Assembly (NCBI GenBank): GCA_032127875.1
Contig: JAQBHI010000046.1
Span: 34,819-98,818, forward strand
Source of the DNA: CADEEV01 sp032127875
GTDB lineage: Bacteria; Acidobacteriota; Vicinamibacteria; Fen-336
DNA length: 64,000 nucleotides
Direction of reading: 5' to 3'
The notes beneath the pieces are model-generated. The model had not been told where the DNA came from and did no database searches. It worked only from the letters and a program-made list of their open reading frames with translations. This document shows positions 48,283 to 56,858 of the stretch, piece by piece. The number at the start of each line of letters is the position of its first letter. Position 1 is the first letter of the stretch. The translations under genes were made by a program, and so were the position numbers.

Positions 48283-49068
48283 ATGGCGAAACCGAGCGAC
48301 GGCCGCAAGAAGGGGGGCCGCAAGGCGGAGCCCCCGCCCAAGGACGCCGCCTGGAGCGTGCGCGAGGAACCCCTGGTGTTCCCGGCGGAGGTCGCAGTCG
48401 CGGGCAGCGGGCGCATCTCGCTGCCGTCCTCGGGCCTGGCGGCCGACATCCTGGCGCGTGCCGACGCAGCACTCGTCGAATCGACGCCGGCCACCGCACT
48501 GGGCACCGGCGAGGCCGAACTCGTCGCGGCGACCGAAACCAGCGTCTCACGCGTCCACAACATCTCCTTCTTCGCCGCCCCCACCCGCGAGGAGAAGAAG
48601 GCGGTCGAGGCGACCGAGCATCTGGTGAGCTTTTTCCTCTCCGACGAGGAGTACGCGATCGACGTGCGGCTGGTCCAGGAAATCATCCGCGTCACCGAGA
48701 TCACCCAGGTGCCGCGCGCGCCGGAATTCATCAAGGGCGTCATCAACCTGCGTGGCCGGATCATCCCGGTGATCGATCTGAAGCGGAAGCTGGGCCTGGG
48801 CGACGTCGAGATCGTCCGGCAGACGCGCGTGGTGGTGGTCCGCCTGCGCGAGCGGCTGATTGGGCTTTTGGTCGACGGCGCCTCCCAGGTCCTGAAGGTC
48901 CCCGTCTCCACCATCGAGGCCGCCCCGGAAGAGGTGGTGGAGATCGACGCGAACTACATCCGTGGCGTGGCCAAGCTCGCCGAGCGGCTCATCATCCTCG
49001 TGGATCTGCAGAAGATCCTCGGTGTCGAACTGCGCGAGACGCAAGCCCTGGCCGCAGGCACCAACTAG
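48283..49068 (+). CDS. cheW: CheW adaptor with long N-terminal extension
   Basis: A 261-residue protein, about 100 residues longer than typical CheW. Residues 1-110 are Lys/Pro/Ala-rich and probably disordered. The CheW domain begins at LVSFFLSDEEYAIDVRLVQEII and has the core FIKGVINLRGRIIPVIDLKRKLGL and DGASQVLKVP. It links CheA to the receptor at 50.0-52.3 kb. The extension might bind other partners such as the HEAT protein. Starts 3 nt after cheA. Confidence 0.92.
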   Translation: MAKPSDGRKKGGRKAEPPPKDAAWSVREEPLVFPAEVAVAGSGRISLPSSGLAADILARADAALVESTPATALGTGEAELVAATETSVSRVHNISFFAAPTREEKKAVEATEHLVSFFLSDEEYAIDVRLVQEIIRVTEITQVPRAPEFIKGVINLRGRIIPVIDLKRKLGLGDVEIVRQTRVVVVRLRERLIGLLVDGASQVLKVPVSTIEAAPEEVVEIDANYIRGVAKLAERLIILVDLQKILGVELRETQALAAGTN

Positions 49069-49086
49069 GCGCAGAGGAGTTCATTG

Positions 49087-49995
49087 ATGAGACAGCTCCG
49101 GTCCTTGTTGCTCTCGGCTCTCGTAGGCTCGGCGGCCGCCGCCTCGGCCGCCGATGTCGCGGCGTTGAAGAGCAGTGACAGCCCGGCCTGGCGTCCGGCC
49201 ATCGACAGCCTGCGGCGCGCCATCTCGGCCCACACGCTCACGGAGTACGACCTGCGCGGCGACCGGGCCGAGGCGGATCGCTTGATCGCCAGCCTCAAGG
49301 ACAAGGCCGCCGTCTTCGTGACCTTCGGCCCGCTCGCGGCACAAGCCGCGAAGGAAGTCGCCCCGGAGATTCCGCAGGTGTTCTGCATGGTGCAGGATCC
49401 GGCCCGGCTCGGCCTCGTTGGCGTAGCCAACATCACCGGTGTGTCGTTCTCGATTCCGATCAAGAACCAGCTCGCCGCCTTCCGCCTGGTGAATCCGCTG
49501 GGCGTCAAGATTGGCGTCGTCTACAACGATTCCAATACGGGCCGACTCGTCGAGGAGGCACAGAAGGCCGCCGGGGTGGTGCGCCTCAGCCTGAGCGTCC
49601 GGCAAGTGAGTTCGGAGCGGGACGTGCCCGAGGCGCTGCGCGCGCTGCTCCGGGGCGAGGGCGCCGTCGACGCGCTGTGGATCCCGCCCGATCCGATGCT
49701 GCTGGGCGAGGAGTCGCGGCGCTACGTGCTGACCGAGGCGCTCAAAGCCGGCAAGCCCGTCTACAGCTTTTCGCCCGCGCTCGTCTCCGAGGGTGCGCTC
49801 GTGTCGAATGGGCCCGACCTGGCATCGATCGGCGACCAGGCGGGCGATCTCGTGAATCGGATCGCCGGTGGTGAAAAAGGCAGGATCGAGATGCTCGTTC
49901 CCCGCGCCGAGCTCGTGGTCAACAAGAAGATCGCCGACAAGCTCAAGATCGAGATTCCGGCCGACGCCCTCCGCGCGGCCAACAGGGTTCTGTGA
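49087..49995 (+). CDS. Periplasmic ABC-type substrate-binding protein (DUF534/TrpX-like) in chemosensory operon
   Basis: A 302-residue exported binding protein (signal peptide to AAASAADV). It follows the pattern of the DUF534 family (COG2984): FVTFGPLAAQAAKEVAPEIPQVFCMVQDP, GLVGVANITGVSF, KIGVVYNDSNTGRLVEEAQKAA and a C-terminal LVVNKKIADKLKIEIPADAL. No permease or ATPase is near. It directly precedes the methyl-accepting protein with a one-base overlap. It may therefore be a ligand-presenting sensor for that receptor, as with binding-protein-dependent chemotaxis. Confidence 0.88.
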   Translation: MRQLRSLLLSALVGSAAAASAADVAALKSSDSPAWRPAIDSLRRAISAHTLTEYDLRGDRAEADRLIASLKDKAAVFVTFGPLAAQAAKEVAPEIPQVFCMVQDPARLGLVGVANITGVSFSIPIKNQLAAFRLVNPLGVKIGVVYNDSNTGRLVEEAQKAAGVVRLSLSVRQVSSERDVPEALRALLRGEGAVDALWIPPDPMLLGEESRRYVLTEALKAGKPVYSFSPALVSEGALVSNGPDLASIGDQAGDLVNRIAGGEKGRIEMLVPRAELVVNKKIADKLKIEIPADALRAANRVL

Positions 49996-52301
49996 TGGGA
50001 CTCTTCATCTCTCAGAGCAGATCGATCCGCACGCGGCTGGTGTTTCTCGTCGCGATCGTTTCGCTGCTGATCGGGGCGGTTTCGACGGCGTACGACCTGT
50101 TCTCGAGCCGCAGGCTGCTTCGCGACCAGCTCGAGAAGCGCGGCCGCTACATCGCCGCGAACCTCGCCTACAACAGCAAGTACGGTGTCCTGACCGAAGA
50201 CAAGCCGCTGCTCGCGCAGTTGCTCGAAGGGGCGATGTTTTCCGTCGCTGGTCAGGACTCCGACGTGATCGGAGCCATGATCCGTGACGCCAGGGGCACA
50301 GTCCTCGCGCAGCAGGGCATCGGCGTCAAGAACCTGCCTGCTGCGCCGGCGGCCACGCTCGAGGAATTCGACCGGACGGCCGAGAACGGCGACCGCGTGA
50401 TCCTGTTCCGGGCGCCCGTGATGACGAGCGGATCATCGGGTGGTGACGCCATGGCGGCCGAGCTGGGCCTGAGCGCCGACTCGGGCTCGTCGAGCGAGGA
50501 GCAGAAGGGCGGCGTCGAGATCGTGCTGTCGCAGAAGGCCCTCGACGAGCAGCGGCGCAGCATGCTGCTGCGGACGATCCTGCTGGGCTCGCTGCTGGTG
50601 GGTCTCGGTTCCTATCTCGGCTGGTTCTTCATCGGACGCTGGTTCAAGCCGGTGCAGACGATGGTCGCCGTGGCCGGCGCCGTAGCGAAGGGAGACCTGA
50701 CCGAGAGCGTCGAGATCGCGAGCGACGACGAGATCGGCGCCCTCGGGGCGAGCCTCAACGAAATGGTCGGCAATCTCCGCAAGGTCGTGGACAACATCCA
50801 GGAGGCCTCCGTCCAGGTGGCGTCGTCAGCCGGCGAGATCTCGACGAACGCCAAGCTGATCACGCGAGGCGCCCAGAGCCAGGCCCAGGCCGCCGAGGAG
50901 ACTTCCACCTCGATGGAAGAGATGGCCGCCTCGATCCAGACGGTGGCCGGCAACGCCCAGAGCCTCGCGCAGTACGTCGACGAGACCTCCTCGTCGATCA
51001 ACCAGATGGGCGCCTCCATCGAGGAGGTGGCCAAGTCCTCAGGCACGCTCGCCGCGACCGTGGCAGAGGCCTCGGCGACGATCGAACAGATGACGGTCTC
51101 GACGGATCAGTCCGCGAAGAACCTGGAGACGCTCGCGGAGACCGTCGCCGAGACGTCCGTGACGATCGAGGAGATGACGTCCTCGATCGAGGCGGTGGCC
51201 CGCAACGCCGAAGTGCTCAACACGGCCGCCGCGCGCACGAGCCAGACCGTTTCCGAGATGGCGGGCGCCGTCAATGACGTGGCCAAGATCGCGCAGGAGG
51301 CGGATCGCATCAGCCAGAAGGCCAGTGACGACGCCCGCACCGGCGACGTCGCGGTGACGACGACGATCCAGGGCATGAAGACGATCTCCGACACCATGGA
51401 GAACACTGCCCGCGTGATCACCAGCCTCGGCAAGCGCTCCCAGGAGATCGGCAAGATCCTCGAGGTGATCGAGGAGATCGCCGACCAGACCAACCTGCTG
51501 GCCCTGAACGCGGCGATCGAGGCCGCCCGCGCCGGAGAGGCGGGCCGTGGCTTCGCGGTCGTCGCCGACGAGGTGCGCAAGCTGGCCGAACGCTCGGTCG
51601 ACGCGACCAAGGAGATTGGCGAGGTGATCCGCCAGGTCCAGCAGGAGACGACCGACGCCGTCGACACGGCCAAGGCTGGCGCTGCGGAAACCAAGGAAGG
51701 CATCACACTCGCCGACCAGGCGGGGCTGGCGCTGCGCCGCATCATCGATTCCGTCTCGCGCTCCAGCCAGTTGATGGCCGAGATCGCCTCGTCCACCGCG
51801 CGCCAGTCGAAGGCCAGTTCCGACGTGCTGAAAACGGTGGCGGACATGAACTCGTCGACAGAGCAGGTCACGACCGCGGTGCGCGAGCAGGCCGCCGGCA
51901 GCAAGCAGATCCGTCAGGCTACCGAGCACATCAACAAGATCATGGCGCAGGTGGCGTATTCGACGAAGGAGCAGGCGGCCGGCGGGCGCCAGGTGCGCGT
52001 CGCCGTCGAGAACATGAACAAGATCGCCTCGCAGGTCGGGATGGCGACCAAGGATCAGGCGGACGGCAGTCGCCAGATCATCCGCGGCGTCGAGAACATG
52101 AACCGGATGACCCAGCAAGTGTCCTACGCCACCGCCGAGCAGAAGCGGGGCGGCGAGCTGGTCGTGAAGGCGATGGAGAACATTTCCGAGATCGCGCGCG
52201 ACAACCTTTCCACCGTCGAGGAGATGTCGAAGGCCACGGCAAACCTCGCGCAGCAGGCCGAGAACCTGGCCAAGCTCATCGCGGTCTTCCGGTCGAAATA
52301 G
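49995..52301 (+). CDS. Methyl-accepting chemotaxis protein
   Basis: A 768-residue receptor. Two membrane segments (about 16-36 and 193-215) flank a periplasmic domain of about 155 residues, where KYGVLTEDKPLLAQLLEG suggests a CHASE8-like or double-helix sensor. HAMP follows (FKPVQTMVAVAGAVAKGDLTESVEI). The signalling hairpin tip EVIEEIADQTNLLALNAAIEAARAGE is intact with GRGFAVVADEVRKLAERS. The C-terminal part is unusually rich in repeated units (KEQAAGGRQV, KDQADGSRQI, EQKRGGELV). No CheR-docking pentapeptide at the end. Confidence 0.94.
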   Translation: MGLFISQSRSIRTRLVFLVAIVSLLIGAVSTAYDLFSSRRLLRDQLEKRGRYIAANLAYNSKYGVLTEDKPLLAQLLEGAMFSVAGQDSDVIGAMIRDARGTVLAQQGIGVKNLPAAPAATLEEFDRTAENGDRVILFRAPVMTSGSSGGDAMAAELGLSADSGSSSEEQKGGVEIVLSQKALDEQRRSMLLRTILLGSLLVGLGSYLGWFFIGRWFKPVQTMVAVAGAVAKGDLTESVEIASDDEIGALGASLNEMVGNLRKVVDNIQEASVQVASSAGEISTNAKLITRGAQSQAQAAEETSTSMEEMAASIQTVAGNAQSLAQYVDETSSSINQMGASIEEVAKSSGTLAATVAEASATIEQMTVSTDQSAKNLETLAETVAETSVTIEEMTSSIEAVARNAEVLNTAAARTSQTVSEMAGAVNDVAKIAQEADRISQKASDDARTGDVAVTTTIQGMKTISDTMENTARVITSLGKRSQEIGKILEVIEEIADQTNLLALNAAIEAARAGEAGRGFAVVADEVRKLAERSVDATKEIGEVIRQVQQETTDAVDTAKAGAAETKEGITLADQAGLALRRIIDSVSRSSQLMAEIASSTARQSKASSDVLKTVADMNSSTEQVTTAVREQAAGSKQIRQATEHINKIMAQVAYSTKEQAAGGRQVRVAVENMNKIASQVGMATKDQADGSRQIIRGVENMNRMTQQVSYATAEQKRGGELVVKAMENISEIARDNLSTVEEMSKATANLAQQAENLAKLIAVFRSK

Positions 52302-52373
52302 CGAAGGCGGGGGTACGCCCATGCCTTGCGACCGGCAGGCGCCGTTGAGGCCGGAGGACACAGGGCCGTTGCC

Positions 52374-54740
52374 ATGAGCCTCGACATCCAGGCGGCCCTC
52401 CAAGCGCTGAGTTCCGGGGAGGAGTCGCTGCGCCGGGAAACGGTCGACCGCCTGGGCCGATCGCGGCTGGCCGAGGCGATCCCGGCATTGCTCACGGCGG
52501 TTGGCGACGAGAGTTGGCCGGTGCGCCAGGCTGCCGCCGACCACCTCGCCGGCTTCGACTCCATAACGCTGCTGCCCTCGCTGGAGCATGCCCTGCGCAA
52601 CGACGAGGACGCCGGCCTGCGCAATGCCGCGATGGAGATTTACGTCAAGATGGGCAGCGCGGCGACGGGCCCCTTGCTCGGGCTGCTCGAGGATCGAGAC
52701 GAGGAGGTGCGCAACTTCGCCGCTGTGATGCTCGGCACGCTGCGCGACACCCGTGCGGTGGGCGAGCTGATCGTGGCCCTCCACGATGCGGACCTCAACG
52801 TGCGCCACGCGGCGGCCGCCAGTCTCGGCCAGATCGGCTCCCAAGACGCAGTCGAGCCCCTCATCGAGGCGCTGCGCACCGAGCCCTGGCTCCAGTACCC
52901 GGCGATCGGGGCGCTGGGCGAGATCGGCGACCCACGCGCAACCGAGGCGCTGCTGCCGCTGCTGGAAGACGAGCTATTGCAAGGGCCGGTGTTGGAGGCC
53001 CTGGGCCGCGTCGCCGGCCGCGAGGCGCTGCAGCGCCTGATCCCGCATCTCTACGCCGACAATCCGGCCCTGCGCAACCTTGCGATCCGGGCGGTGGTGG
53101 CGATCGAACAGCGGGCGACCGAGGGCGGCGAGAGCCTGGACCCGGAGGTGCAGGAAGCGCTGCGCAAAGGGGATCTCGTCGAGCATCTGCTCGCGACGCT
53201 CGTCGACGACGACCCGCAGAACCGTCGCACGGCGGTGATCACGCTCGGGTGGCTGAAGGAGGCGCGCGCCGAGCCAACGCTGATCGGCTTGCTGGGCGAA
53301 ACCGGCTTGCAGGAATACGTGACGCATGCGCTCGTTTCGATTGGTTGCCGCGACCGGCAGGCCTATGCCGTTGGGCTCGCCCATCCAGACGACGCGATCC
53401 GCCAGGGTGCTTTGCGCTGCCTCGCCTGGATCGCCCCGGCGGGCGCCACGGAGCTGGTCGCCCCGCTGATCCACGACCCCTCGCCGGAGGTGCGTGCCGA
53501 GGCCGTGCGAGCGATCGGTCGCCTCGGGCACGAGGACGCGCCGATGCTGCTCTTCGAGCTCTTGGGCGACGAGAGCGAGGTCATCCAGGAGAGCGCCATG
53601 GACGCGCTCGCGCGGATGCGACCCGGGCGAGTCGTGCCGCTGCTGCTGCAGGCGCTGGGCTCGGGCGAGGTGCCGGTGCGGATTCGCGCCGCCGAGACGC
53701 TGGGCCTGCTGCGCCAGCCCGAAACGGCGCCCGCCCTGATAGCCCTCTCCCGCGACCCGCGCGAGCACGTGCGGCGCGCCGCCCTCAAGGCCCTGGGCGA
53801 AATCGAGGCACCGGGCGTTCCCGACCTGCTGCGCGCGGCGCTCCTCGACGAGTCGAGCCTCGTCAAGCAGCAGGCCGTGCTCTCGCTCGGCAAGCGCCAG
53901 GATCTAGAGACCGTCGACGACCTGGTGCCGTTGCTCGAGGATCCCGACCCGAAGATGCGCTTTGTCACGATTCGGGCGCTCGGCCAGGTGCGCAGCCCCG
54001 AGTCCGTGCCGCGCCTGCTGCCCTTCCTCGGCGACGCGCGCAAGGAGCTGCGCTTCGCCGCTGTCGAAGCGCTCGGCTCGATTCGTGCCCTGGCCGCGGT
54101 CCGGCCGCTGGTCGGAGTGCTGAGCGACGCCGACCGCAACCTGCGCCGCGCCGCAGCCGAGAGCCTGGGCGCCATCGGCGATCCGCAGGCGGTGCCCTCG
54201 CTGATCGTGGCGCTCGATGACGAGCACTGGAGCGTGCGCTGCGCCGCAGCTTCCGCACTGGGCCGGATCCGCAGCGGCAAGGCCACTACGGCGCTGGCGG
54301 CGCGCCTGGACGACGAGGACGCGACGGTGCGGCGGGCCGCCGCGACGGCCCTGGGCGAGAGCGGCGATGCGCGCGGCGCGCTACGGCTGACGCAGGCCCT
54401 GGGCGATCCGGGGCTGCAGTCCACGGCGCGCGAGGCGCTGCGCCGGATGGGCCCGACGGCCCTGCCGGAGATCGAGCGCAGTTTCCAGGGTGCGAGCCCC
54501 GACGTGCGTCGCCTGCTCGTCGACCTGGTTGGTCATCTCGAGGACCGCCGGGCCACGCGCCTGTTGCTCGCGGCGCTCGTCGACTTCAGCTTCGAGGTGC
54601 GCGCGGAGGCAGCGCTCGCACTCGGCGACGGCGGCGACCTCGAGGCGCTCCGGCCGCTGCAGAGCCTCAAGTCCTCCGACCCCTCACCCGAGGTCCGCCA
54701 GGCCGCGGCCGCGGCGCTACGCAAGCTGCAGCCAAGATGA
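52374..54740 (+). CDS. HEAT-repeat scaffold protein within the chemosensory cluster
   Basis: A 788-residue protein made almost wholly of about 25 HEAT/PBS-lyase-type repeats of about 31 residues. Recurrent units include VRQAAADHLAGFDS, VRNFAAVMLGTLRDTRAV, VRHAAAASLGQIGSQDAV and VRRAAATALGESGDA. No catalytic domain. It probably forms a curved solenoid that organises the receptor or kinase, or binds a regulator. ATG at 52374 is chosen by the start of the first repeat (LDIQAALQALSSGE). GGAGG is rather distant (about 16 nt). Confidence 0.9.
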   Translation: MSLDIQAALQALSSGEESLRRETVDRLGRSRLAEAIPALLTAVGDESWPVRQAAADHLAGFDSITLLPSLEHALRNDEDAGLRNAAMEIYVKMGSAATGPLLGLLEDRDEEVRNFAAVMLGTLRDTRAVGELIVALHDADLNVRHAAAASLGQIGSQDAVEPLIEALRTEPWLQYPAIGALGEIGDPRATEALLPLLEDELLQGPVLEALGRVAGREALQRLIPHLYADNPALRNLAIRAVVAIEQRATEGGESLDPEVQEALRKGDLVEHLLATLVDDDPQNRRTAVITLGWLKEARAEPTLIGLLGETGLQEYVTHALVSIGCRDRQAYAVGLAHPDDAIRQGALRCLAWIAPAGATELVAPLIHDPSPEVRAEAVRAIGRLGHEDAPMLLFELLGDESEVIQESAMDALARMRPGRVVPLLLQALGSGEVPVRIRAAETLGLLRQPETAPALIALSRDPREHVRRAALKALGEIEAPGVPDLLRAALLDESSLVKQQAVLSLGKRQDLETVDDLVPLLEDPDPKMRFVTIRALGQVRSPESVPRLLPFLGDARKELRFAAVEALGSIRALAAVRPLVGVLSDADRNLRRAAAESLGAIGDPQAVPSLIVALDDEHWSVRCAAASALGRIRSGKATTALAARLDDEDATVRRAAATALGESGDARGALRLTQALGDPGLQSTAREALRRMGPTALPEIERSFQGASPDVRRLLVDLVGHLEDRRATRLLLAALVDFSFEVRAEAALALGDGGDLEALRPLQSLKSSDPSPEVRQAAAAALRKLQPR

Positions 54741-54742
54741 AC

Positions 54743-54927
54743 CGGGCAGGGGGTGGGTGTGTCTCGTACCCGCCCGAGCTGCTCGCCGAAGGGCGCGCGG
54801 AGGTGGGCGACCCCGTGCTCGAAGAGCGCAAGGCAGCGGAGCGGCGGATTCACTCCGCCGCGAAGCGGCGTGGGGGGGGGGCCGAAGGGCGCGCGCGGGT
54901 GCGTGGCTGCGTACCCCCCCGAGTTTT
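54743..54927 (+). repeat. Intergenic structured repeat, copy 7 (partial plus complete unit)
   Basis: A partial tail unit (54743-54812, keeping CCGAAGGGC) is followed by a full unit with stem I at 54841-54861 (GCGGCGG, loop ATTCACT, CCGCCGC), a G10 run, and a shortened final stem ending in CCCCCCC just before GAGTTTTC. It separates the HEAT gene from cheR inside the cluster, so any effect on transcription would set the ratio of CheR/CheB to the rest. Confidence 0.88.
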
Positions 54928-54933
54928 CTGAGG

Positions 54934-55803
54934 ATGTTTCACCCGTCGGACCACGATGTCGACCTTACCGAGGAGGAGTTCAGGCTGCTCCGCGATTTCG
55001 TTCACGAGAAGTTCGGGCTGTTCTTCGACGATGCTCAGCGCGGCACGCTGCGCGCCCGGCTGGCGGCGCGCTTGTCGGCGCTCGACCTCAGCTCCTTCGA
55101 GGACTACTATCACTACCTGCGATTCGGCCCGCAGCGCAGCGAAGAGTTGTCGCGGATGGCGAGTCACCTCACCAACAACGAGACCTACTTCTTTCGCGAG
55201 CAGGCCCAGCTGCAAGTCTTCTCCGAGCATGTGCTGCGCTCGCTCAAGGAGAAGAAGGCACGCAGCGGCGAGCGCTCGCTGCGGCTGCTCTCGGCCGGTT
55301 GCTCGACGGGCGAAGAGGTTCACACGATCGCGATGATCGTGTACGACAGCGGCCAGTTCTTCTGGAACTGGGACGTGGACATCGTGGGCATGGACATGGA
55401 CGAGGTCGCCCTGGGCAAGGCCAGGAAGGGTGTCTACTACCACAACTCCTTTCGCGGTCTTTCTCCCGCCTTGAAGGAGCGGCACTTCAGCCGCGAGGGC
55501 ACGGGCGAAAAGGTCAAGGAGCCGTTACGCCGCATGCTCCGCTTCCGCAACGGCAACCTGCTGGAGGCGGCGAGCTACGACGGTCTGGGCCCTTTCGACG
55601 CGATCCTGTGCCGCAACGTGCTGATCTATTTTTCCGACGTGATGATCCGGCGTGTCGTCGAGCACTTCTACGCCGCCCTGCTACCGGAGGGCTACCTGCT
55701 GCTCGGCCACGCGGAGTCGCTGTCCCGGATCACCGACATCTTCACGCCGATTCGTTTCCCGGGAGCCATGATCTACCAGCGCCCGGCCAGGGGCCGGCCT
55801 TGA
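54934..55803 (+). CDS. cheR: Chemotaxis protein methyltransferase CheR
   Basis: A 289-residue SAM-dependent methyltransferase that methylates glutamates of the receptor. The N-terminal helical domain includes FEDYYHYLRFG. The catalytic domain has HLTNNETYFFRE, the SAM motif RLLSAGCSTGEEVHTIAM, VGMDMDEVALGKARKGVY and ILCRNVLIYFSDVMIRRVVEHF. The ATG at 54934 lies right after the repeat element, with TGAGG as SD. Its stop overlaps the TTG start of cheB. Confidence 0.95.
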   Translation: MFHPSDHDVDLTEEEFRLLRDFVHEKFGLFFDDAQRGTLRARLAARLSALDLSSFEDYYHYLRFGPQRSEELSRMASHLTNNETYFFREQAQLQVFSEHVLRSLKEKKARSGERSLRLLSAGCSTGEEVHTIAMIVYDSGQFFWNWDVDIVGMDMDEVALGKARKGVYYHNSFRGLSPALKERHFSREGTGEKVKEPLRRMLRFRNGNLLEAASYDGLGPFDAILCRNVLIYFSDVMIRRVVEHFYAALLPEGYLLLGHAESLSRITDIFTPIRFPGAMIYQRPARGRP

Positions 55804-56843
55804 GAAGGCGCCGGCCGATCCGCGTGCTGGTCGTCGACGATTCGGCGTTCGTCCGCCAGGCCCTGTCGCGCATGCTCGGGGGCGGCCCCGAGATCGAGGT
55901 CGTGGGCCTTGCCGTGGACGGCCGGGACGCCATCGAGAAGGTCCGCGCCTTGAAGCCGGATGTCGTGACGCTCGACATCCAGATGCCGCGCATGGGCGGC
56001 CTCGAGGTCCTCGAAGAGCTCATGGCCGAGAATCCGGTTCCGGTCCTGTTGCTGTCGTCGCAGACCCGCGAGGGCGCCGATGTGACGCTGCGGGGCCTCG
56101 AGCTGGGCGCGCTCGACTTCGTCGACAAGTCGCGAGCGCAGGGCAACATGAACCTGCTGAACCTCGCCGAGGAGCTGCGCGAGAAGATCCTTGCGATCGG
56201 CAGGGTGCATGTGGCGAGGCGCCCACGCCCGATCGTGCTGCCCGAGAGCCGTCCCCTCACGGCAGTTCGCAAGCCGCGCGCCGAGGTTGTCGTGATCGCT
56301 ACCTCCACGGGCGGGCCGCCTGCCCTGCAGGCGATCGTGCCGCGCCTGCCGAAGGATCTACAGTCCGCCGTGCTCGTGGTGCAGCACATGCCGGTGGGCT
56401 TTACGCGCTCTCTGGCCGAGCGTCTGGACGCGCGCAGCGGGCTGCGGGTGCGCGAGGCCGAGAATGGCGACCAGGTCGCGCCGGGCGAGGTCCTGGTGGC
56501 CCCGGCGGGGCTGCACATGAGGGTCAAGCGGCACGCCTCCGGCGTGCACGTCGTGCTCGACGACGAGCCGCGCTCGACCCTGCACCGTCCCTCGGCCGAC
56601 GTGCTGATGGCCTCTGTGGCGAAGGTCTACGGGACGCGCGCACTGGGCATCGTGCTGACGGGCATGGGCTCCGACGGCGTCGAGGGCCTGCGGGCGATCC
56701 GCGAGGCCGGCGGCCGCACTCTGGCCGAGAGCGAGGAGACCTGTGTCATCTATGGCATGCCCAAGGCCGCCGCGGAGGCGGGTGTCGTCGACAAGTCGGT
56801 GCCGCTCCAGCACATGGCCGAAGCGATCCTGAACGCGGTGTAA
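55800..56843 (+). CDS. cheB: Protein-glutamate methylesterase CheB
   Basis: A 347-residue response regulator esterase. The receiver has RVLVVDDSAFVRQALSRML, phosphoacceptor Asp in VVTLDIQMPRMGGLEVLEELM and Lys in DFVDKSRAQG. The methylesterase domain has catalytic Ser in VVIATSTGGPPALQAI, His in VVQHMPVGFTRSLAERLD and Asp in VLTGMGSDGVEGLRAI. TTG start is indicated by the TTGA overlap with cheR and by the RPIRVLVV start of the receiver. Confidence 0.95.
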   Translation: MRRRRPIRVLVVDDSAFVRQALSRMLGGGPEIEVVGLAVDGRDAIEKVRALKPDVVTLDIQMPRMGGLEVLEELMAENPVPVLLLSSQTREGADVTLRGLELGALDFVDKSRAQGNMNLLNLAEELREKILAIGRVHVARRPRPIVLPESRPLTAVRKPRAEVVVIATSTGGPPALQAIVPRLPKDLQSAVLVVQHMPVGFTRSLAERLDARSGLRVREAENGDQVAPGEVLVAPAGLHMRVKRHASGVHVVLDDEPRSTLHRPSADVLMASVAKVYGTRALGIVLTGMGSDGVEGLRAIREAGGRTLAESEETCVIYGMPKAAAEAGVVDKSVPLQHMAEAILNAV

Positions 56844-56846
56844 AGG

Positions 56847-56852
56847 TAGAAT
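56847..56852 (+). promoter_or_regulatory. TA-box 6 nt before the DUF4388 gene
   Basis: TAGAAT with exactly 6 nt to the GTG at 56859 and no SD. The gene can be transcribed separately from cheB as a leaderless mRNA. Confidence 0.5.
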
Positions 56853-56858
56853 GGCCGC

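Noticed and set aside
51039..52844. A 601-codon frame opposite the chemoreceptor
   Set aside because: Shadow of the coiled-coil receptor sequence.
54740..54933. Coding extension of CheB-frame text through the repeat at 54753
   Set aside because: The long frame from 54753 is only out-of-frame cheR sequence. CheB starts at 55800.
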